Positions 1-8,912 of a stretch of 64,000 bases of DNA are shown here, piece after piece (within the stretch, counting starts at the first letter, position 1; every line of letters starts with the position of its first letter). A program made the translations under genes and the position numbers. The notes under the pieces are model-generated. The model saw only the letters and a list, made by a program, of their open reading frames with translations. It had not been told where the DNA came from and did not search any database. Source of the stretch: CAG-390 sp045543615 (GTDB taxonomy: Bacteria > Bacillota > Clostridia > Oscillospirales > CAG-272); assembly GCA_045543615.1 (NCBI GenBank), contig JAZPXL010000053.1, forward strand, positions 1 to 64,000, written 5' to 3'.

Positions 1-669
1 AACATTACCCTCCACCGATGTGCGAGTGGGCAGAATATAATTTGCACCGTTGAAGGCAATATGGAAAAGCACGCAGGGCAGAATTGACCTTGTCGAATGA
101 TATATCAGGCAAATCAACACGGAAATAATGCTTGCATAGGCAATCCAGATCGGCGTTGTGTGAGCAAAACCGAAAACTACGGACGCAAGTATGATTGCAA
201 TCGGTGTCGGCATAAGCTTTGTAAACCTGTCGAAAACTATACCACGGTAAAAGCTTTCCTCAAATATCGGAACGAACACAACCGTGTCAATAAGCTTCAT
301 CACGCCGGGGTTTGCAAGTGCGCCCGACGCCTCACTATATGACTCAAACCATTCCTTTGGAAATGGCAGAAGCGGCAAAAGTCCCGAAAAAAGCATATTG
401 AGAGCAAGTCCACCCACAACTGCGCATAGGCACAGCGAAATTTTTGCACCCTTTATTGTTACAGCAAAACCTCCCTCGCTGTGTGGCGAGAGCTTGCGCT
501 TGAGGAAGAACGCAATACAGATAACCACCCAAAAGAGCACGCACGCCACGGTTTGCTTGCTGTCAGCACAAGCGAGAGCAACGGAGACAAAACAGACGAG
601 ATAATACAGAGCGCACCAAATAACAAGCTCGCCCATAGCTGTGAGCTTCTCTTTAATTCTTTCGTCCAT
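1..669 (-). CDS. CPBP family intramembrane metalloprotease (3' end outside window)
   Basis: The minus-strand frame from ATG at 669 stays open for 223 codons to the left edge, so the C-terminus is missing. GGAGGAG lies 4 nt upstream of the ATG. The protein is very hydrophobic, with several membrane segments. It contains the family's signatures in order: an EESFYRG motif (EExxxR), then FGFAH, then a late HIAFN histidine motif. In the CPBP (Abi/CAAX protease-like) family these Glu and His residues form the catalytic metal site within the membrane. Bacterial members process membrane peptides or act in bacteriocin self-protection, but the substrate cannot be inferred here. It lies 66 bp downstream of the glycerol-1-phosphate dehydrogenase gene, beyond a hairpin. 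Confidence 0.85.
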   Translation of the reverse strand, partial: MDERIKEKLTAMGELVIWCALYYLVCFVSVALACADSKQTVACVLFWVVICIAFFLKRKLSPHSEGGFAVTIKGAKISLCLCAVVGGLALNMLFSGLLPLLPFPKEWFESYSEASGALANPGVMKLIDTVVFVPIFEESFYRGIVFDRFTKLMPTPIAIILASVVFGFAHTTPIWIAYASIISVLICLIYHSTRSILPCVLFHIAFNGANYILPTRTSVEGNV

Positions 670-686
670 ATCTCCTCCATTGTAGC

Positions 687-713
687 AAAATACCCACACA
701 GTGTGGGTATTTT
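687..713 (-). terminator. 13-bp perfect palindromic hairpin between the dehydrogenase and CPBP genes
   Basis: The arms 687-699 and 701-713 are perfectly complementary around one central base. The outer A/T pairs supply a short U-run in either direction. It lies just after the stop at 735 and just before the RBS of the CPBP gene, so it could terminate or attenuate readthrough. Confidence 0.55.
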
Positions 714-734
714 ACTTTATTTGAATTTTTATAA

Positions 735-2021
735 TCAGTCTATATAATCCATAGGATCAACGTCGATCATCGGCATAAGTCTCGTAAGCAGAACTCTGTA
801 TCTCATATAGCTGTGGTAACGCAGACCGTCACAGAGAAGCTCGGGCGAGACGTGGATCTCCTCGATTTCAGTTGCACAGCCCGCCATCTTCATAAGCTTG
901 TAGAGCGTGTCATTGTCGGGAAGAATGTCGTTTATGATGCGACGGATCTCCTGCCAGGAGTCCTTGAATCTTTCAAGATCGATCTTGTCGGTGATGGTCG
1001 GTGTGTTGAGCTTCTTGACCTCGGGGATCTGATCGGATGAGAAATGGGCGTAAACATCATCCCAATCCGTATTGTCAGCGTGAGGCTCGATGCTCTCAAT
1101 TCTGCTCGCCATATTGCGATAGATCCTGTTGATGATGAGTGTTGCAACGCCAACCTTCTTTCCGTGGAACTCAGGCCAGATGCCACGTGCAACCTTATAG
1201 CACTCCCAATAGTGAGAAACAACGTGCTCAGCTCCCGATGCAGGACGTGAGCAAAGCGCAAGCTTCATAGCAATTCCCGAGAGAACGAGTGCCTCCATAA
1301 TAGCACCCGCGGCGTCCTCATCGCTGCCCGTAACTCTGTCGGCAAGCGCAACCATCTTCTCAACTGCCGTCATAGTTACCTTTGCAACTGCAGGACAGTA
1401 ATATTCATCCGTCAGCAGATTTGAGATCTGCCAATCTGCAATACCGATATATTTTGCCACCATATCTCCAAATCCGGCGGCCTTAAGCTCTACGGGAGAG
1501 TTTGCAAGTATCTTTGTGTCTGCAAGAATAACCATCGGCTGTCTTACAAAGAACGACACCTTGAAATTGTTTTCGATAATGGGTGCTGTATCCGACGCAA
1601 AGCCGTCCATTGAGGGAGCTGTCGCAAAGATACAGAACTTTTTGTCTTTGTTAAATGTAGCAACACGGCAGATATCGTTAAGTGAGCCTGTGCCGACGGA
1701 GATAACACCGTCAACATCTGTAAGCAAAGCCTCGATCTCTCTTACCTGCTCGATTCTTGCGTACATCATATTGTCATAAATAAGACGCTTGCAGGTAAAG
1801 CCCGATGCTGAAAGGGACTCGCTGAAGCCCTCAGCGTCTGCAACACCAATTGTGTTTGTGTCTGCAACAATAAGTATATTGGTCGGAAAGCCTGAGTCAA
1901 GCAGGATCTTTCCTGTGTCACGCGTAAGTCCGCTGTAAATCTCTACAACCTTTGTGTCCATAGTATGCTCTCTGCCGCAAGGACAGTTTTCGAGCGATGC
2001 AAGAAGACTCTGAATATCCAT
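735..2021 (-). CDS. egsA: sn-glycerol-1-phosphate dehydrogenase (AraM/EgsA family)
   Basis: This 428-residue protein belongs to the iron/nickel-dependent alcohol dehydrogenase superfamily, in the AraM/EgsA branch. AraM of Bacillus subtilis reduces dihydroxyacetone phosphate to sn-glycerol-1-phosphate with NAD(P)H. Visible landmarks are GTGSLNDICR (nucleotide-binding glycine-rich loop, about residue 111), ATAPSMDGFAS, and two histidine motifs, ASGAEHVVSH and EFHGKKVG, which supply metal ligands in this family. The start at 2021 lies 33 nt from the -10 box of a consensus minus-strand promoter. It is transcribed away from the EEP gene and is not clustered with arabinose genes. The end product in this organism (a lipid or other glycerol phosphate ether) is not shown by the sequence. 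Confidence 0.85.
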   Translation of the reverse strand: MDIQSLLASLENCPCGREHTMDTKVVEIYSGLTRDTGKILLDSGFPTNILIVADTNTIGVADAEGFSESLSASGFTCKRLIYDNMMYARIEQVREIEALLTDVDGVISVGTGSLNDICRVATFNKDKKFCIFATAPSMDGFASDTAPIIENNFKVSFFVRQPMVILADTKILANSPVELKAAGFGDMVAKYIGIADWQISNLLTDEYYCPAVAKVTMTAVEKMVALADRVTGSDEDAAGAIMEALVLSGIAMKLALCSRPASGAEHVVSHYWECYKVARGIWPEFHGKKVGVATLIINRIYRNMASRIESIEPHADNTDWDDVYAHFSSDQIPEVKKLNTPTITDKIDLERFKDSWQEIRRIINDILPDNDTLYKLMKMAGCATEIEEIHVSPELLCDGLRYHSYMRYRVLLTRLMPMIDVDPMDYID

Positions 2022-2053
2022 ATCATACCTCGCAAATAAATTTTTTCAAATTC

Positions 2054-2082
2054 ATTATATACCCAACTTGCGCTTTTGTCAA
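2054..2082 (-). promoter_or_regulatory. Consensus sigma-A promoter for the glycerol-1-phosphate dehydrogenase gene
   Basis: On the minus strand, TTGACA (2082-2077) and TATAAT (2059-2054) are separated by exactly 17 nt. Both hexamers match the consensus. It is divergent from, and back to back with, the plus-strand promoter at 2102-2130. Confidence 0.85.
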
Positions 2083-2101
2083 GAAAAAAGCTTAATAATT
2101 C

Positions 2102-2130
2102 TTGACAAGATACATCATATAAGGTATAAT
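2102..2130 (+). promoter_or_regulatory. Consensus sigma-A promoter for the EEP/LRR/ymdB/SGNH series
   Basis: TTGACA (2102-2107), 17 nt, TATAAT (2125-2130). The ~70-nt leader contains a perfect 8-bp hairpin (2153-2160 with 2164-2171) ahead of the RBS GGGAGG at 2198-2203. Confidence 0.85.
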
Positions 2131-2208
2131 TTTATTTGTAGCATATCCACCTCTTGTCTTTATAAGACAAGAAAAACTTTTATCTTTTTGGGGGAATGGG
2201 AGGTTTTA

Positions 2209-3072
2209 ATGAGTACCGAGAAAAAAGCATCACTCAGGCTTATGAGCCACAACGTATGGTGTGGTCCTGTCCACAATCGTGACATTCATCTTAGTGAGAT
2301 TTTTCATCGTTATATGCCCGACGTTCTGGCACTTCAGGAAATGATGCCGAATGTTTACAAAAGCCGTCTTATCCCACTACTTAGTGATGAATATGAGCTT
2401 ATGGTGCACAAGGAGGCCGAGGGCAAAACGGACAACACTCCCCTTCTCATCCGTAAGGGTGTATTTGATGTCCTTGAGCACGGCTGGCATCTTTACCGTG
2501 GACTTAACAACCACGAAACAAAGAGTCTTGCCTGGGCTGTTCTTCGTCGCAAACACGATGGCAGGGTTTTTGGTGCTCTCTCCACTCATTTCTGGTGGAA
2601 GAGGGGTCCCGAGTCCGACCTTGCGAGAGTGGGCGATGTTGAACAGATGATGGCATTTGTCAATTATGTTAAGGTCAAATATGACGCTCCCGTTGTTGCG
2701 ATGGGCGACCTCAACTGCAAAATCGGCTCTCTTCCCTACGAGAGAGCACTTGCGTGTGGCGCACTTGACGCAAGAGTTCTTGCAACCGATTATTCATCAC
2801 TCAAAAACACACACCATCCATACGCTGTGTATAACGAGGAGCGTGGCGAATACGAAAACGGCCCGTCTCCCGTAGGCTCAAAACTTGATGCAATCGACCA
2901 TATTCTCTTCTTTGGACGTGGCTTTGATGTCAGACAGTTCTATGTTGTAGATGACAGGGATGCGCTTGATGCGTCCGACCATTGTCCGATTTTTGCCGAT
3001 TGTGAGCTTTATGACGTGCCACCTCTGCCAAAAGATCCGACGATGGACTTTGTGACGGTGGAGAAAAAATAA
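2209..3072 (+). CDS. Endonuclease/exonuclease/phosphatase (EEP) family hydrolase
   Basis: 287 residues from ATG 2209, which follows GGGAGG by 5 nt. A longer in-frame reading exists upstream, but it lies across the promoter and has no RBS. The motifs are those of the DNase I-like EEP fold: SHNVW near the N-terminus, ALQEM (metal-binding Glu), STHFWWKRG, GDLNCKIGS (catalytic Asp/Asn) and a C-terminal SDHCPIFAD (catalytic His). No signal peptide is visible, so it is probably cytoplasmic. Family substrates range from nucleic acids to inositol phosphates and sphingolipids, and the sequence does not decide between them. It is the first gene of a plus-strand series. Confidence 0.8.
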   Translation: MSTEKKASLRLMSHNVWCGPVHNRDIHLSEIFHRYMPDVLALQEMMPNVYKSRLIPLLSDEYELMVHKEAEGKTDNTPLLIRKGVFDVLEHGWHLYRGLNNHETKSLAWAVLRRKHDGRVFGALSTHFWWKRGPESDLARVGDVEQMMAFVNYVKVKYDAPVVAMGDLNCKIGSLPYERALACGALDARVLATDYSSLKNTHHPYAVYNEERGEYENGPSPVGSKLDAIDHILFFGRGFDVRQFYVVDDRDALDASDHCPIFADCELYDVPPLPKDPTMDFVTVEKK

Positions 3073-3104
3073 GTATCAAACATAAAAGGAAACCGTATTT
3101 ACAA

Positions 3105-4151
3105 ATGGAAGAAGAAAAGAAACCGACTCCCGCCGAGAATGGCGAGGAGGCAGATGATATATCCCCCGACTCTGCTGAGGGTGGACGGCATCTGAGTAGT
3201 GCCGAGAGACAGAAGATATACCGTGAACGTGCCGCAGAGCGCAGACGAGCTGAGGCTTCTGCGAAAAAGAAGGCAAAAATCATTCGCATAAGCTTAATTT
3301 GCGTGGCAGCAATTCTGCTTATCGGCGCAATTGTAACAATTTCTCTCTGCTCCGTCTACATATGGATGCCGGCAAAGCAGTACGAAAACGCTCTCGCTTT
3401 GTACGAAAACGGCGAGTATCTCAAGGCGTACGACAGCTTTTTAGAGCTTGGCGACTACAAGGATGCGCCACAGATGGCTGAAAGCTGTATACTCAAGAAT
3501 GCGCAGGCTCTCTCAGGCAAGGAGGACGTCACCATTGGCACGTCAGCGAAAATGCCTTGGTTTAAGATTGATGAAAACGGTGCTATAAAATTTGACGCAG
3601 AGCTTTACGTTGGGGACAACAACATCACAATTCCCGATGTTTTTGATGGTATGCTTGTGCGTGCAATCGCCACAAAGGCGTTTGAGTTTTACGATGAGGT
3701 CAAGACAGTAACCATCCCTGCATCAGTAAGCGTTATCGGCGAGCGGGCGTTTTTCAGCTGTGACTCGCTCAAAGAAATCGTTATCCCTGACAATGTTGTT
3801 GAGATTGGCAATTATGCTTTCGGTGATTGCTTTGCTCTCCAAAGCGTAACCCTTGGAAAAGGCACAAAGACCATAGGTCAGCGTGCGTTCCGTAACTGCG
3901 CAAAGCTTATCTCCGTCACCCTGCCCGAAGGAGTTGAATCAATAGGCCCGAGAGCTTTCAACGGATGTGATGAGCTTTACGAGATCAGTCTTCCCTCGAC
4001 ACTCACCTTCATCGGTGGAAACGCATTTACAGGCTGTGGAAAGCTTACAAAGGTAATATACAACGGCACTCGCTCTTCGCTTGACGCTCTCTGTGTAAAC
4101 GAGGACGGCGCACTTCTCACGGGTGCTAAAGAGCTTGTCTGCACGAAGTAA
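3105..4151 (+). CDS. Membrane-anchored BspA-type leucine-rich-repeat protein
   Basis: This protein has 348 residues. A charged Glu/Arg/Lys-rich cytoplasmic segment (1-64) is followed by one membrane helix (about 66-92), a short TPR-like helical pair (about 95-128, ENALALYENGEYLKAYDSF), and then BspA/LRR_5 repeats from about 170 to the end. The repeats show the usual pattern 'VTIPASVSVIGERAFFSCDS'. In this family the repeats form an extracytoplasmic binding surface, often for host or polymer ligands. It starts 32 nt after the EEP gene and probably shares its transcript. No partner can be named. Confidence 0.8.
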   Translation: MEEEKKPTPAENGEEADDISPDSAEGGRHLSSAERQKIYRERAAERRRAEASAKKKAKIIRISLICVAAILLIGAIVTISLCSVYIWMPAKQYENALALYENGEYLKAYDSFLELGDYKDAPQMAESCILKNAQALSGKEDVTIGTSAKMPWFKIDENGAIKFDAELYVGDNNITIPDVFDGMLVRAIATKAFEFYDEVKTVTIPASVSVIGERAFFSCDSLKEIVIPDNVVEIGNYAFGDCFALQSVTLGKGTKTIGQRAFRNCAKLISVTLPEGVESIGPRAFNGCDELYEISLPSTLTFIGGNAFTGCGKLTKVIYNGTRSSLDALCVNEDGALLTGAKELVCTK

Positions 4152-4177
4152 GAAAGATAGAAAAGAGGAAAGACCCT

Positions 4178-4945
4178 TTGAAAATATTAGCTATTGGCGA
4201 CGTAGTCGGCAGGGCAGGTGTTGATCACCTGAGACTTAGGCTGCGACGTGCTGCGTGCGAGCTTGAGGCTGACCTTGTTATTGTTAACGGAGAAAATTCT
4301 GCCGAGATACACGGAATTATGCCTGCCGATGCCGAGGAGCTGTTTGACGCCGGTGCTGACGTAATAACCACGGGCAACCACGCTTTCGGCAAAAGAGAGA
4401 TGTACTCATATCTCGATGACAACAAATATATTCTGCGACCGGGCAATTTCCCGGGCACAGCTCCCGGTCACGGCTCTGTAATCATAAACGCCTCTGGCAA
4501 GAGAGTTTTGGTGATGAACTTGCAGGGCAACGTCTGGATGAAGGTTGCGCTTGCCTCGCCCTTTGCGACGGCTGACGCAATTCTTGAGAGAGAGCGTGGC
4601 AAATATGACATAGCCGTTCTCGATTTTCACGCCGAGGCCTCGTCCGAGAAGCTTGCGATGGCGCATTATCTTGATGGCCGTGTTGCAGTTCTCTTTGGCA
4701 CTCATACTCACGTGCAGACGGCGGACGAGCAAATTTTCCCCAAGGGAACGGGCTATATCTCAGACCTTGGTATGAGTGGACCCCGGTACAGCATCCTTGG
4801 AGTTGATCCCGACGTAATTGTCAGTGGTTTCCTTGATGCTATGCCACACCGTTACCGTGTTGCAGACGGCGAATGTGTCGCCACGGGTGCGCTGTTTACG
4901 CTTGATGGCAACAGATGCACATCAGTCAAACGAGTGAAATTTTAA
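4178..4945 (+). CDS. ymdB: YmdB-family metallophosphoesterase
   Basis: 255 residues, starting at TTG 4178 with an AAAGAGGAAAG Shine-Dalgarno about 8 nt upstream. No in-frame ATG fits the family N-terminus. Family motifs are GDVVGRAG (1st metal Asp), NGENS, TTGNHAFG, LDFHAEASSEK and FGTHTHVQTAD, all matching YmdB/TIGR00282 enzymes with a di-iron centre. B. subtilis YmdB hydrolyses 2',3'-cyclic AMP and affects motility/biofilm choice and RNA turnover. The length is typical of the family. It lies 26 nt after the LRR gene and is probably in the same transcript. Confidence 0.9.
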   Translation: MKILAIGDVVGRAGVDHLRLRLRRAACELEADLVIVNGENSAEIHGIMPADAEELFDAGADVITTGNHAFGKREMYSYLDDNKYILRPGNFPGTAPGHGSVIINASGKRVLVMNLQGNVWMKVALASPFATADAILERERGKYDIAVLDFHAEASSEKLAMAHYLDGRVAVLFGTHTHVQTADEQIFPKGTGYISDLGMSGPRYSILGVDPDVIVSGFLDAMPHRYRVADGECVATGALFTLDGNRCTSVKRVKF

Positions 4946-4997
4946 TTTTTCATAAACTCAAACACAAAATTTGTCTTCAAAAAAGGAGTATTTACCA

Positions 4998-6776
4998 ATG
5001 AAGAAAATGAAGAGAAGAATTTTTTCCGTAATTCTTGCCTGTCTTATGCTCGTAACAGTATTCACAGGCTGCGACCCCACAGAAACGCCCGTCGATGACA
5101 CCACCGACACTCAAGCCCCCGAGGACACTACTCCTCCCGTGATTGAGCACAAGTACAATGACGGTACGTTTACAGGAAAATTCACCTGTGAGGGACTTGG
5201 TATCTATGACTGCGTTTGCACCGAATGTGGTGAGGCAGGTGAGGTATATAAGGAAGTCCCCGATGAAGACCTCCCAAAGCACACCTCCGTTGACGGCACA
5301 ACAGTTATGTTCGTCGGTAACTCCTTTGTTTACTACGGATATTGCGTTATTGATGGTGGTCAGGGTGGATTTGACCAGGGTTATTTCTACCAGATCTGTA
5401 AGAACAACGGCGAGAACGTAAAGGTTCTTGACTATGTTTACGGTGGTAAGAACCTCGACTATATCTATCAGAACAATATGCCCAAGGACAAAAACAAGTA
5501 CAAGGATGTTGACTATGTATTTATGTCCGAGGCAGGCGAAAACAACAAAGATATCGTCAACGACTGCAAGCAGATTATGAGCCTTTGTGGTGAGGATACA
5601 CAGTTCTACTACCTCTGCCACCTCTACACGATCTCCTCAGGTCACGACAGAATCACAGGCGCATTTGACGAGCTTCGCTCCCTTGGCGTTCAGATCGTCA
5701 ACTGGGGTCAGCTTGCGTACGATGTATGGCACGGCACAGCCAAGATCCCCGGCAGCACACTCTCATATAACAAGCAGTCCTTTGTTGTAAACAAGAAGGA
5801 CTCCCACCACCAGAATATGCTCTCAGGCTACATAACAGCTCAGATGGCATATTGCGCAATCACGGGCAAGAGTGCTGTCGGTCAGTCCTACGCATTCTGC
5901 ACAGACAAGACTGTCAACTCCCTCTTTGATACTGAGAGATATATCAATAATTACTATAATCCAAACACTACCAATTTCGATAAAGTATTCGCTTCCCCCA
6001 CGGATATGGAAGGCTTCCAGCACCTGATGGACGAATATCTTGTCAAGTACAAAGCACTTCCCGAAACACTTATTAAGAGAGGTAACCATCTCTATGAGGA
6101 TGTAGAAGAGCTACTTAGCGTCGGCGCATCTAATTTTTGTGGCGTACAGATTAAGAAATGTCGCTACTGTGGCTCTCTTATAGCAGGCGAGACACTTGCT
6201 ATGAACTCAAAGTTCACAAACAAAGTCTTCGTTTCATTCAATATTCAGTCTGCCGCAGGCGCATCCTCTGTTGAGGACTACCTCAACCGTGGACTTGGCA
6301 TCTACGCATCTGCGCAGAATGGCGTCTGGTCTACGAGTGGTGCTACTGCTACAAGCCTTGCAACAATGCTTGAGGGACGCAGACCGGCAAACGCTGCGCC
6401 TGAGAAGAACAGCACCATCATCACGCTTGCAGACACCACGGCTAAATATTCTGCCGATGGCTCATCGGGCAGCGATTATATTGCTCTTGTTGATATCGAA
6501 TTCAACGCACCCCAGACCTTCAAGGGCTACTCGGCGTTCTTTGGCGGCAACGATGCAGTCAAGGCGTACGACATTATCGGTGGCAAAAAGAACGCCGACG
6601 GCACATACACCTGGAGCGTACTCTCCTCACACAGTGGCGCACTCGCTACATTTGATGACCACACCGATTGTATGGTAGGTAATTTCGATGACGCACAGTG
6701 CGACACAGTCCGTATCGCATTCAAGGACGTAGCATCCACAACGATCTACATCTCCGAGTTCGAACTTTACGGCTAA
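4998..6776 (+). CDS. SGNH-like hydrolase lipoprotein (DUF4886-type) with C-terminal beta domain
   Basis: 592 residues from ATG 4998, with AAAGGAG at 4981-4987. An N-terminal signal ends in lipobox VFTGC, so Cys25 is the likely lipidated residue. A Thr/Asp/Pro linker follows, then a small Cys-rich stretch (CVCTECG, 72-77). The SGNH-like domain has VGNSF with the candidate nucleophile Ser109 and a later DSHHQN segment (about 267) resembling the Asp-His end of this fold. The last ~180 residues look like a discoidin-type beta-sandwich. The protein is probably a cell-surface esterase acting on a polysaccharide or peptidoglycan substituent. The substrate is unknown. Confidence 0.65.
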   Translation: MKKMKRRIFSVILACLMLVTVFTGCDPTETPVDDTTDTQAPEDTTPPVIEHKYNDGTFTGKFTCEGLGIYDCVCTECGEAGEVYKEVPDEDLPKHTSVDGTTVMFVGNSFVYYGYCVIDGGQGGFDQGYFYQICKNNGENVKVLDYVYGGKNLDYIYQNNMPKDKNKYKDVDYVFMSEAGENNKDIVNDCKQIMSLCGEDTQFYYLCHLYTISSGHDRITGAFDELRSLGVQIVNWGQLAYDVWHGTAKIPGSTLSYNKQSFVVNKKDSHHQNMLSGYITAQMAYCAITGKSAVGQSYAFCTDKTVNSLFDTERYINNYYNPNTTNFDKVFASPTDMEGFQHLMDEYLVKYKALPETLIKRGNHLYEDVEELLSVGASNFCGVQIKKCRYCGSLIAGETLAMNSKFTNKVFVSFNIQSAAGASSVEDYLNRGLGIYASAQNGVWSTSGATATSLATMLEGRRPANAAPEKNSTIITLADTTAKYSADGSSGSDYIALVDIEFNAPQTFKGYSAFFGGNDAVKAYDIIGGKKNADGTYTWSVLSSHSGALATFDDHTDCMVGNFDDAQCDTVRIAFKDVASTTIYISEFELYG

Positions 6777-6793
6777 TAAAAAAACAAAAAAAC

Positions 6794-6830
6794 GAAAAAG
6801 AGAACCCGACACCGTCGGGTTCTCTTTTTC
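6794..6830. terminator. Bidirectional rho-independent terminator
   Basis: A 17-bp perfect stem (6794-6810 with 6814-6830) with A- and T-rich outer arms separates the converging SGNH lipoprotein and short-chain dehydrogenase genes. Confidence 0.9.
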
Positions 6831-6836
6831 GATTAC

Positions 6837-7601
6837 TCACTTCTTCTGCTGGCGGCACCAGATGCTCATAACGAGCTTGTGGGGCAGTAGCTTTGTCAGA
6901 AGCACCTGCGCACGCACGGATGCGCCGCAGACAGAGACGTCACGTCCTTTTTTCATATCCGAAATTGCTCTCGTTATGACCTGCTTTGCCGTGAAATATT
7001 TATTGTAATAGCTTATAGTGTCGTCGTGAACGGCCGTGTTGAAAAACTCAGTCGTTACCCAACCGGGACAAACTGCCATACAGCGAATACCACGGCGTGC
7101 GCATTTAAGCTCACGGTTGAGTGCTCTTGAAAACGAAAGAACAAACGCCTTTGACGCTCCGTAAACATTGATAAATGGTACGGGCTGGAAGGACGAGAGC
7201 GAGCCGAGCTGATATATCCTGCCACCCTCGTGCATAAAGGGGAGCGTGTGGTAGGTCATCGCAACCAATGCTTTATCATTGAGATCTATCATCGCAAGCT
7301 GTTTGTCAAGGGGCATATCAAGCATTGCGCCAAAATGACCAAAGCCCGCCGCATTGACGAGAACGGAAACAGAAGCCCCACTCTCCTCAAGCATTTTTCT
7401 GTATTCCTCCCAAGACTCCTCTCGTGCGAGATCAAGTGGTATAACCCTTGCCTTGTTTTTGCAGGCACTTGCGACCTCTGAGAGTCTGTCCTCTCTTCGT
7501 GCAATAAGCCAAATTTCATCAAATTCTTCAAGTGAGTCAAGTCGCAGGGCAAACTCTCTACCCATTCCGGATGACGCACCGGTAACTACGCAAATCTTCA
7601 T
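6837..7601 (-). CDS. Short-chain dehydrogenase/reductase (SDR)
   Basis: 254 residues. A classical SDR pattern is visible: TGASSGMG cofactor loop at 7-14, NAAGFGHFG, a Ser in LGSLSS, and the catalytic YGASK (YxxxK). PGWVTTEF follows the active site as in dehydrogenases of the YqjQ/DltE-like branch. An aromatic and basic C-terminus (MSIWCRQQKK) could associate with the membrane. It is read from the same strand 23 nt after the phosphofructokinase gene and is probably co-transcribed with it. The substrate cannot be read from sequence. Confidence 0.85.
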   Translation of the reverse strand: MKICVVTGASSGMGREFALRLDSLEEFDEIWLIARREDRLSEVASACKNKARVIPLDLAREESWEEYRKMLEESGASVSVLVNAAGFGHFGAMLDMPLDKQLAMIDLNDKALVAMTYHTLPFMHEGGRIYQLGSLSSFQPVPFINVYGASKAFVLSFSRALNRELKCARRGIRCMAVCPGWVTTEFFNTAVHDDTISYYNKYFTAKQVITRAISDMKKGRDVSVCGASVRAQVLLTKLLPHKLVMSIWCRQQKK

Positions 7602-7624
7602 TTTATTTATGTTCTTCCTCTCAC

Positions 7625-8872
7625 TTAAATAACCACAAAATTGGGGATGCCGTCCTTGTATTCGGGGGATGCCTCACCTCTGATGAGGGGAAGAAGGTAT
7701 CGTGCGCACTCCTCTGTGACATCGTTGCCACGCTCGTTTATGAACCTATCGTCAACCCTCTTGATCTTATTTGCAATAACGGAGACATCGGAATGCGAGA
7801 TAGAGAAGCCGTATTCCTCGCCCTCATCTCTCAAAATAAGCATCATCTGGCGTGTTACGCCCTCTGCCGCCGCCTTTACTGCGGCACGTCCCACACAGAC
7901 GGCTTCAAGCAGATCCTGCGCCGATGCAATATGCGCTGCGCAACGCTGGGAAATGTTCAGCTCAACCGAGCGCACCTTGCAGCCGATCTCGCCCTTGACG
8001 GCTATTTCAAGTGCCTTTCCCGTACCCGAAAGCTGTTTGTGACCGAACACGTCGACCGACTCGACGCCCACTCCCTCGCATACGTATCTGCCGTCAGCAA
8101 ATCTTATTCCCTCTGACACGGCAATAACAACATTGGGGTGTCGCGCGAGTGCCACACGCACGTCAGCGTAGAAGCTCTCAAGATCAAACGCTCTCTCGGG
8201 AAGATAGATATAATCAGGGCCTATGCCATTTACTGCACGGCCGATGGACGCCGCCGCCGTAAGCCAGCCTGCGTCACGTCCCATTATCTCAACAATAGTC
8301 ACTGCCTTGGTGGTGTAAACTGCGCAGTCACGGATAATCTCCTGCATAGTTACGGCAATATACTTTGCCGCAGAGCCAAAGCCGGGTGTGTGGTCTGTTC
8401 CTACAAGGTCATTGTCTATGGTCTTGGGAACACCGATAATGCGCATTTCGTAATCGTGATTTGCCGTGTACTCGCTCAGCTTTGCAACCGTGTCCATCGA
8501 ATCGTTGCCACCGATATAGAAGAAATAGCGAATAGAATATTTTTTGAAGATTTCAAGAAGCCTTGCATAGACCTCCTCTCCGCCCTCTTCATTCATTTTC
8601 GGCAGCTTTTTGCGACAAGAGCCGAGTGCGGCGGCAGGTGTATGCTCAAGCCTTTTTATATCCTCTTCGTTGCTGAACATTGCGCCAAGGTCAACGAGAT
8701 CCTCTCGCAGAAGTCCCTCAACTCCGTTTCTCATACCATAAAGAGTGCCGATGGCAGAGCCGTGGGACTCTTTGTCAAGATAACCTCTGATAACTCCTGC
8801 AAGCGTTGCATTTATTGCGGCAGTAGGCCCACCTGACTGCCCTACAACTGCGTTTCCGTAAAGAATAGACAT
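7625..8872 (-). CDS. pfp: 6-phosphofructokinase, pyrophosphate-dependent type
   Basis: 415 residues. PFK signatures: GQSGGPT at 11-17, GGNDSMDT at 121-128 and PKTIDND at 149-155. In ATP-dependent enzymes the first signature reads GGDGS and the second has Gly in place of Lys. The bulky acidic residue in GGNDS and the Lys in PKTIDND are the accepted markers of PPi-dependent enzymes. The reaction is reversible phosphorylation of fructose-6-phosphate with PPi in glycolysis, common in anaerobic Clostridia. The start has GGAGAAAAAACA directly upstream. It sits between a GDSL esterase and an SDR gene in one minus-strand run. Confidence 0.88.
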   Translation of the reverse strand: MSILYGNAVVGQSGGPTAAINATLAGVIRGYLDKESHGSAIGTLYGMRNGVEGLLREDLVDLGAMFSNEEDIKRLEHTPAAALGSCRKKLPKMNEEGGEEVYARLLEIFKKYSIRYFFYIGGNDSMDTVAKLSEYTANHDYEMRIIGVPKTIDNDLVGTDHTPGFGSAAKYIAVTMQEIIRDCAVYTTKAVTIVEIMGRDAGWLTAAASIGRAVNGIGPDYIYLPERAFDLESFYADVRVALARHPNVVIAVSEGIRFADGRYVCEGVGVESVDVFGHKQLSGTGKALEIAVKGEIGCKVRSVELNISQRCAAHIASAQDLLEAVCVGRAAVKAAAEGVTRQMMLILRDEGEEYGFSISHSDVSVIANKIKRVDDRFINERGNDVTEECARYLLPLIRGEASPEYKDGIPNFVVI

Positions 8873-8912
8873 TGTTTTTTCTCCTTAAGCCTTTATATAT
8901 TTGTCATAATTT

